Assembly (NCBI GenBank): GCA_949358305.1
Contig: OX442321.1
Coordinates: forward strand, 62,001 to 126,000
Reading direction: 5' to 3'
Length of the DNA stretch: 64,000 nucleotides
Source of the DNA: Strigamia acuminata
Lineage: Eukaryota; Arthropoda; Chilopoda; Geophilomorpha; Linotaeniidae
This document shows, piece by piece, positions 58,455 to 64,000 of this stretch. A program made the translations under genes and the position numbers. The first letter of the stretch is position 1; the number at the start of each line of letters is the position of its first letter. A model generated the notes under the pieces. It made no database searches. It was not told the origin of the DNA and saw nothing but the letters and a program-made list of their open reading frames with translations.

Positions 58455-59806
58455 AATGCAACCAAAGAAATAAAAAAAATTCGACATTTGTCACTACTTT
58501 AATCAAAAAATTTGAGTGGGTTTAGTATACAATGCCATTATTATTATTATTGATTGATTTTATTTTTATTTTTATTTTTATTTTTATTTCATTTTATTTC
58601 ATTTCATTTTATTTTATTTATTTATTTATTATGTCAGCCTGAATTGTGAAAATGTGATTGGCTTACAAACAAAGTGAACGCACAACAATCAAAGAGATGG
58701 GGGAATCATGTGAACTGAACGGCACGGACAAACCTCCTTTTTTTCTTTTTATTTCATTTCAATTTCAATTTCTTCTTCTTCTTTTTAAAAACAATTTCAA
58801 ATTGATGAGCTAAAAGACGGTTAGACGGTTAGATGCCCCCATTTTCTTGTGATATAAAAATGCGCATGTTCAGTACCGGTACCTTACCACATGATACACA
58901 CACAACAGCCAAAATCTATAACCAATCTACAGTCTGATGAGCAGAATAGTACAACTTACAAAAACATTCGAGTCAGCTGCATGAATGCGAGACTTGATTC
59001 TAAGACTTTCATGCAGTCTACAAACGACTCAAATTAGACAAGATAGGAGAGAAATATGGGATTTGTATCAACTTCTAAGATTATAAACGCGACTGATTCC
59101 GCTTTTTAAATTTGCACAGATTTCTTTCTTTTAAAAAATAAATTAACAAAACAAATACAAATACAAACGACTAACAACTCAGACAAATTAATGCACTTTG
59201 GCTCGGGACAAATTAATGCACATCAAATCTAAAACTAATTTTATTCTCATTTTTTTTTTTTTGTTATATTTTATTTTATTCTAAAATTTGTCCCTAAAAA
59301 AAATATCTGCGCCCAACCACTTTTTTCAAAAATAAAAACCAAAGAATAAAAGAAAATTCACAGAGAAAGAGAAAATTTGATTCAATTACCGCCAGCTGCC
59401 AACAACAAAACTAGAAATCTTCTAAACGACTTATCAATCACAACCGTACAACATCAACATGCTATTTTTAAAAAACAGAAGGAACAAAAAAAATCTCTCT
59501 TTATCCTAAAAAAAAGAAATAAAAAATAAACACAAACATAAAAATTATAAATAAATAGCAAAATTTACAAACAAGTTGTAATGAGAATGAATATATATTC
59601 GATATATAATACGGGATCGCAATAATAATTAATTAATCAATCAATCAATCAATCAATTAATTAATTAATAATTAATGATAATAATAATAATAATAATATT
59701 AATAAAAATTTTTGTTTCAGGTTGCTTGACTGCGTTTTTTTTTCTCATTCGTTACAAAGTTCCTGATTTGAAACGCAACAACAAACTAATAACACTTGAC
59801 TTTTAT
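58455..59806. other. Tail-to-tail interval, STOML1 / JNK
   Basis: 1.35 kb without coding sequence. AT-rich with TTTTA/TTTCA pentanucleotide runs (58555-58630), a (TCAA)n/(TTAA)n stretch (59630-59670) and (AAT)n (59675-59700). Much of it is probably the long 3' UTR of JNK. Confidence 0.5.
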
Positions 59807-62516
<2,710 letters not shown>

Positions 62517-63348
62517 ATGGAATTCAACCCGCCTCAGACGCCTTCCAGATCTCCCGCCGCGAGTGACATATGCCGGTAGAAAAGAAATAAAGAAAGAAAT
62601 AAAATTGAAAGTGATCATTCATTCATTTGGTGTGTTTGTTTTGTTTTTGTTTGAAGAATCTGTCACTGCGAGGGAGATGCGGACGCGCCTCTGATCTCGC
62701 CGTGCTACTGCGCCGGCAGCCTGCACTACGTGCACCAGTCGTGCTTGCAGCAATGGATCAAAAATTCCAACATAAAAAACTGCGAATTATGTAAATTTCA
62801 ATTCGTGATGCAGACGAAAATGAAACCGTTTTACGAGGCGAGTTTTATTAAGAGTTTTATTAAGAGAGTTGTTAAGTTTAAATTTGAATTTTCAGTGGGA
62901 GAAGCTGCACATGTCGCGCATGGAGAGACACAAATTGTTTTGCTCGGTCGTCTTCCACTTGATCGCGCTCGTCTGCGTGCTCTGGTCGCTGTTTGTGTTG
63001 ATCGACCGCACCGCCGACGAGATCTACTTCAGCAACTTCGAGTGGCCCTTCTGGACCAAACTGGTGGTCGTGGCCGTCGGACTGGTCGGCGGACTGCTCT
63101 TCATGTACCTGCAGTGTAAAATGTACGTGCACCTGTGTCGACGATGGCACAACTTCAACCGCGTCATCTTCGTGCAGAGTCTTCCCGGCCACGAGCGGCT
63201 GCAGACGTACATAAACACAAACAACACCAACAACACCAACCCCAACAGCGCGCTCAACCTGCTGCTGCCCAACCACCAAACAATCGTCGACAACAAATCT
63301 CGTCACCAAAAATCTGACGTCAAATCCGAGGCGCTCGAGTGTGTTTGA
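62517..63348 (+). CDS. MARCH8: Membrane-associated RING-CH E3 ubiquitin ligase, MARCH1/8 type
   Basis: Endosomal E3 ligase that ubiquitinates membrane proteins for turnover. Exons 62517..62575, 62657..62837, 62896..63348; 230 aa. A short N-terminus leads into the RING-CH domain: [38 protein letters not shown] (C4HC3). After [16 protein letters not shown] come two membrane segments ([18 protein letters not shown] and [17 protein letters not shown]) separated by IDRTADEI and FEWPFWTK, a spacing found in MARCH1/8. The tail is Asn-rich. The second intron has a GC donor (GAG/GCGAGT). MARCH1 and MARCH8 cannot be separated here. Confidence 0.94.
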
Positions 63349-64000
63349 ATGAATTCATTGAATTGAATTAATTGAATTAAATCTCTCGAATCCATTTCAT
63401 TCATTAATCCGATTCGTTTTCTGATTATTATTATTATTATTGTTGTTGTTTTTTATTTTAATTTTTAGGTTTGGTACTAATAAAGTTTTTATTTATTTAT
63501 TTTCTAATGAAAGATAAGATAATTTATTTTTGATGAAATATTTTATTCCAATAGAAGATCATGTGTGAAGTTGAGAAATACACGAAATCTAATAGTTAAG
63601 AGCCAATCTACGAGTTTACAGTCCAATTCTACACAAACAACGAGAGAAAATGGAAAAGCTGAAAAATGTTTCAAATCCAAAGAGTATTTTTTCTTTTTTC
63701 TTTTCTTTTCTTATGTTATGTTGCTTTTTTTTTGTTTGCTTTTTCAATTCAGATTTAACAGGGTTGGTTATTGATTATTTGAACAAGTAGAGGAAGAGAA
63801 AATGACAACAAGGAGGAAAAATTCGGAACGACAAAAATACAATAATAATAATAATGATAATAATAATAATTAATAAATAATTAATTAATTAAAACTGAAT
63901 TGGTTTTTCATTTTTTTTTGTTGTATTTTCAAGATCAGAAATAGAGAAAGCGAGAGACAGTTCAGTTGAAATTTACACGACAAATATTTTTCAAAAAGAG
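63349..64000. other. Downstream of MARCH8, no gene recognised
   Basis: AT-rich with (TTA)n, (AAT)n and T-rich runs; AATAAAG at about 63479 may be the MARCH8 poly(A) signal. The open frames here are low complexity. Confidence 0.45.

Overview
The window is eukaryotic and almost certainly from an arthropod with a compact genome. Its genes are metazoan, nearly all are split by short GT-AG introns (mostly 50-100 bases), and gene ends are often only 100-250 bases apart. A doublesex-type DM gene that keeps the dimerisation domain, plus a small cystine-knot peptide gene, fits a chelicerate such as a mite best. A crustacean is possible. I cannot name the species. Every gene model was built by hand from splice signals, reading phase and family conservation. 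Except where stated, the exon phases close exactly.

Layout. 0-3.1 kb: the 5' end of an unidentified Pro/Gln-rich gene (minus) and SIRT1 (minus). 3.3-9.5 kb: a decayed copy of a doublesex unit, broken by transposons, with an intact knottin gene inside it. 9.7-14.1 kb: the ribosome-biogenesis helicase DDX10 (minus) and an unrecognised membrane protein (minus). 14.4-20.2 kb: the intact doublesex gene (plus), bracketed by long inverted repeats shared with the decayed copy. 20.2-21.4 kb: repeats. 21.4-28.7 kb: a small secreted precursor (plus), neutral ceramidase (minus), a DNAJB12/14-type ER J-protein (minus) and TRMT10 (plus). 28.9-33.6 kb: a prosaposin with six saposin-B domains and, directly upstream, a chimeric mini-saposin (both minus).

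33.8-63.4 kb: ten genes in strict strand alternation: CHTF18(-), SH2D4(+), CDKL2(-), FNIP(+), DDX46(-), ATAD1(+), BICC1(-), STOML1(+), JNK(-), MARCH8(+). This gives five head-to-head promoter pairs and four tail-to-tail pairs.

Shared themes. Several genes act in membrane and lysosomal lipid handling: prosaposin activates lysosomal sphingolipid hydrolysis, neutral ceramidase cleaves ceramide, STOML1 carries a lipid-transfer domain, and FNIP and MARCH8 act on lysosome signalling and membrane-protein turnover. The others serve RNA processing (DDX10, DDX46, TRMT10, BICC1), replication (CHTF18) and signalling (SIRT1, JNK, CDKL2, SH2D4). There is no operon logic; neighbours share promoters rather than pathways.

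The most unusual structure is the duplicated, inverted-repeat-bracketed doublesex unit. The mini-saposin fusion and a cluster of GC-AG introns are also worth checking.
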